Assembly (NCBI GenBank): GCA_028293225.1
Contig: JAQGPE010000544.1
Location: 1 to 6,693 of the forward strand
DNA from: Akkermansiaceae bacterium
GTDB lineage: Bacteria; Verrucomicrobiota; Verrucomicrobiia; Verrucomicrobiales; Akkermansiaceae
Length of the DNA stretch: 6,693 bases
Reading direction: 5' to 3'
In this document: in pieces, positions 5,493-6,693 of the stretch
Position numbering within the stretch: position 1 is the stretch's first letter
How the letters are laid out: each line of letters starts with the position of its first letter
Notes under the pieces: model-generated
The model's input: the letters and a program-made list of their open reading frames with translations, nothing else
Database searches by the model: none
Told to the model about the DNA's origin: nothing
Translations under genes and position numbers: made by a program

Positions 5493-6693
5493 ATGAAGCC
5501 GCTCTTCCCGCTGCTCCTTACGGCCATTGTTCTGATTCTCGGAGGCCTGTTGGGTCTTTCCCGCCATCATCTTCTTTCCAGCCTCCGGGCGGATCTCGCA
5601 CACCATCGTGGATCGATGGCTCCTCAGCCTGCCATTCCTTCCGAAGAGTTTCCTGCCTCCGGCGAGACACATCGCACTCGTGGAACGACAGCCTTTGCTC
5701 CGCTGGTCCGCTCCCGAGCCGGCCATGAGCATACCGCCGAAGTCGCCCAATGTCTGACGACCTACCTCGCAAGAAGACAGGGTGCGATCCCGGAGAAGAA
5801 TCACTATCCTGAAGTTGATCGCATGAAGGAGCTCCTGGCCGGAATGGGCGCCGACGCCGTCGCGGAAATTTTCGACCAACTCGCTCTCTCCGACAATTCC
5901 TACAGCTTCGAGAAGGAGTTTCTCGATAGCATTTATGCTGCCATGAATCCCTCCCAGGCGCTGCTTCTCGCTCTGGGCCGGCCAGACTCCGGTCCCGGAA
6001 AACAAGCGGTCCTAAAAGCTTTCACCTCCTGGACATACTCCGACCCCGAAGCGGCATGGCATTGGCAACGCGAGGAGATGCGGAAAGGAAATCCCGGCGC
6101 CTCGATCCCCGCGATGCAAATGCAGGCCGCGATCTGCAGCAGCCGCTTCGATCCGCAGATGGCCGCGGAAGCAATCGAGCGCCTCAACCGGACGATACCC
6201 GGATCGGTTGGTCCGGACGCTGGCTCCGAAATCGCCAAGGTTCTCCGAACTCCTGAAGAGCGCATTTCTCTGCTCCACGCCCTGGATTCCACGGCTGCCG
6301 GCTCTCCGGACGGCGGCATGATCGTTGCCGTCCGCGCAAGCGTCGTCCGGCAGCTCAACGTCGATCTTCTGTTTCAATCTCCCCTTGAAGCCGTTCCTGT
6401 TCTGGACACGGCCTTCACCCGGGAAGAACGCCAGGATTTCGCCAACCAGCGGGGAGGCTCCAAAGCCGGGAGCCCGGCCGAAGCGAAGGATTGGGCCCCG
6501 TGGCTCGCCGGTCAGGAGGCTCCCTCCGGCTTTGTTTCTCCCGTCTCCAATTTCATGGCCGGGGCGGCGACTCGCTTCCCCGAGCTGCTCGACGATCTGG
6601 GGTGGATCGAAAAACTGCCCGCTCCCGAAGCCAGGCAAAGAGCGATCGCTGCGATGGTGCCCCTCCTTGGAGTCAGCCACCCGGAGGAAGCCC
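5493..6693 (+). CDS. Membrane-anchored helical protein resembling the sigma fusion's outer domain, cut by the window edge
   Basis: From the ATG at 5493 the frame is open for 400 codons to the right edge, so the C-terminus is missing. The start (MKPLFPLLLT) leads directly into a membrane helix at about 4-22, then a basic stretch and a Pro/Ser-rich linker to about residue 75. The remainder is helical: LLAGM at 114-118, D121-x6-D128-Q129, W180-x3-D184-P185-x5-W191 and W371-I-E-K-L-P-A-P-E-A-R at 371-381. The order and spacing match the outer domain of the preceding sigma fusion (M-x2-D-x6-DQ to W-x3-DP is 52 residues here, 54 there), so the two are probably homologous. It starts 12 bases after the sigma gene's stop with no Shine-Dalgarno, consistent with co-transcription and translational coupling. 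No enzyme motif is visible. It may be a partner or competitor of the sigma fusion's sensor domain; this is inference from position and similarity only. Confidence 0.85.
   Translation, partial: MKPLFPLLLTAIVLILGGLLGLSRHHLLSSLRADLAHHRGSMAPQPAIPSEEFPASGETHRTRGTTAFAPLVRSRAGHEHTAEVAQCLTTYLARRQGAIPEKNHYPEVDRMKELLAGMGADAVAEIFDQLALSDNSYSFEKEFLDSIYAAMNPSQALLLALGRPDSGPGKQAVLKAFTSWTYSDPEAAWHWQREEMRKGNPGASIPAMQMQAAICSSRFDPQMAAEAIERLNRTIPGSVGPDAGSEIAKVLRTPEERISLLHALDSTAAGSPDGGMIVAVRASVVRQLNVDLLFQSPLEAVPVLDTAFTREERQDFANQRGGSKAGSPAEAKDWAPWLAGQEAPSGFVSPVSNFMAGAATRFPELLDDLGWIEKLPAPEARQRAIAAMVPLLGVSHPEEA

Noticed and set aside
5406..6358. Minus-strand frames of 199 and 141 codons at the right
   Set aside because: They oppose the open plus-strand frame from 5493, which has a membrane anchor, tight operon spacing and similarity to its neighbour.

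Overview
The window reads as chromosomal DNA from a high-GC bacterium, most likely a member of Verrucomicrobiota (Luteolibacter/Haloferula-like). This is inference from gene style, not from a marker gene. The clues are an ECF-type sigma factor continuing through a membrane helix into a large extracytoplasmic domain, membrane-anchored helical proteins with Trp/Asp-Pro repeats next to it, and gene starts without Shine-Dalgarno sequences. No RNA gene, insertion sequence, CRISPR array or phage signature was seen.

Layout from left to right. Positions 1-128 (minus) hold the first 42 codons of a membrane-anchored protein that runs off the left edge. Positions 140-1645 (minus) encode a 501-residue membrane-anchored helical protein of unknown function; its stop is 11 bases from the start of the first gene, so the two probably form an operon. 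A strong intrinsic terminator at 1681-1714 separates them from prfC (1738-3381, minus), which encodes peptide chain release factor 3 with all GTPase motifs intact. A 179-base divergent intergenic region (3382-3560) follows. Positions 3561-5480 (plus) encode a 639-residue protein with an ECF sigma factor in its N-terminal third, one membrane helix, and a roughly 380-residue domain predicted outside the cytoplasm. Twelve bases later, a second plus-strand gene starts at 5493 and stays open to the right edge (400 codons visible). It is another N-terminally anchored helical protein.

The main observation is that prfC is flanked on both sides by members of one loosely conserved protein type. The extracytoplasmic part of the sigma fusion and the protein encoded directly downstream share a collinear block of about 80 residues: M-x2-D-x6-DQ, then about 52-54 residues later W-x3-DP-x5-W. 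The 501-residue protein across prfC shares LLAGM with the downstream protein and has the same W-x3-DP-x5-W block. All three later carry a W-[LIV]-x-x-L element with a downstream P-x3-R or P-x2-R. The likely picture is a sigma factor tethered to the membrane by its own polypeptide, whose outside domain resembles separate membrane-anchored partners. This could be a one-piece envelope-sensing transcription switch with paralogous partner proteins. That function is inference; only the architecture and shared motifs are visible.
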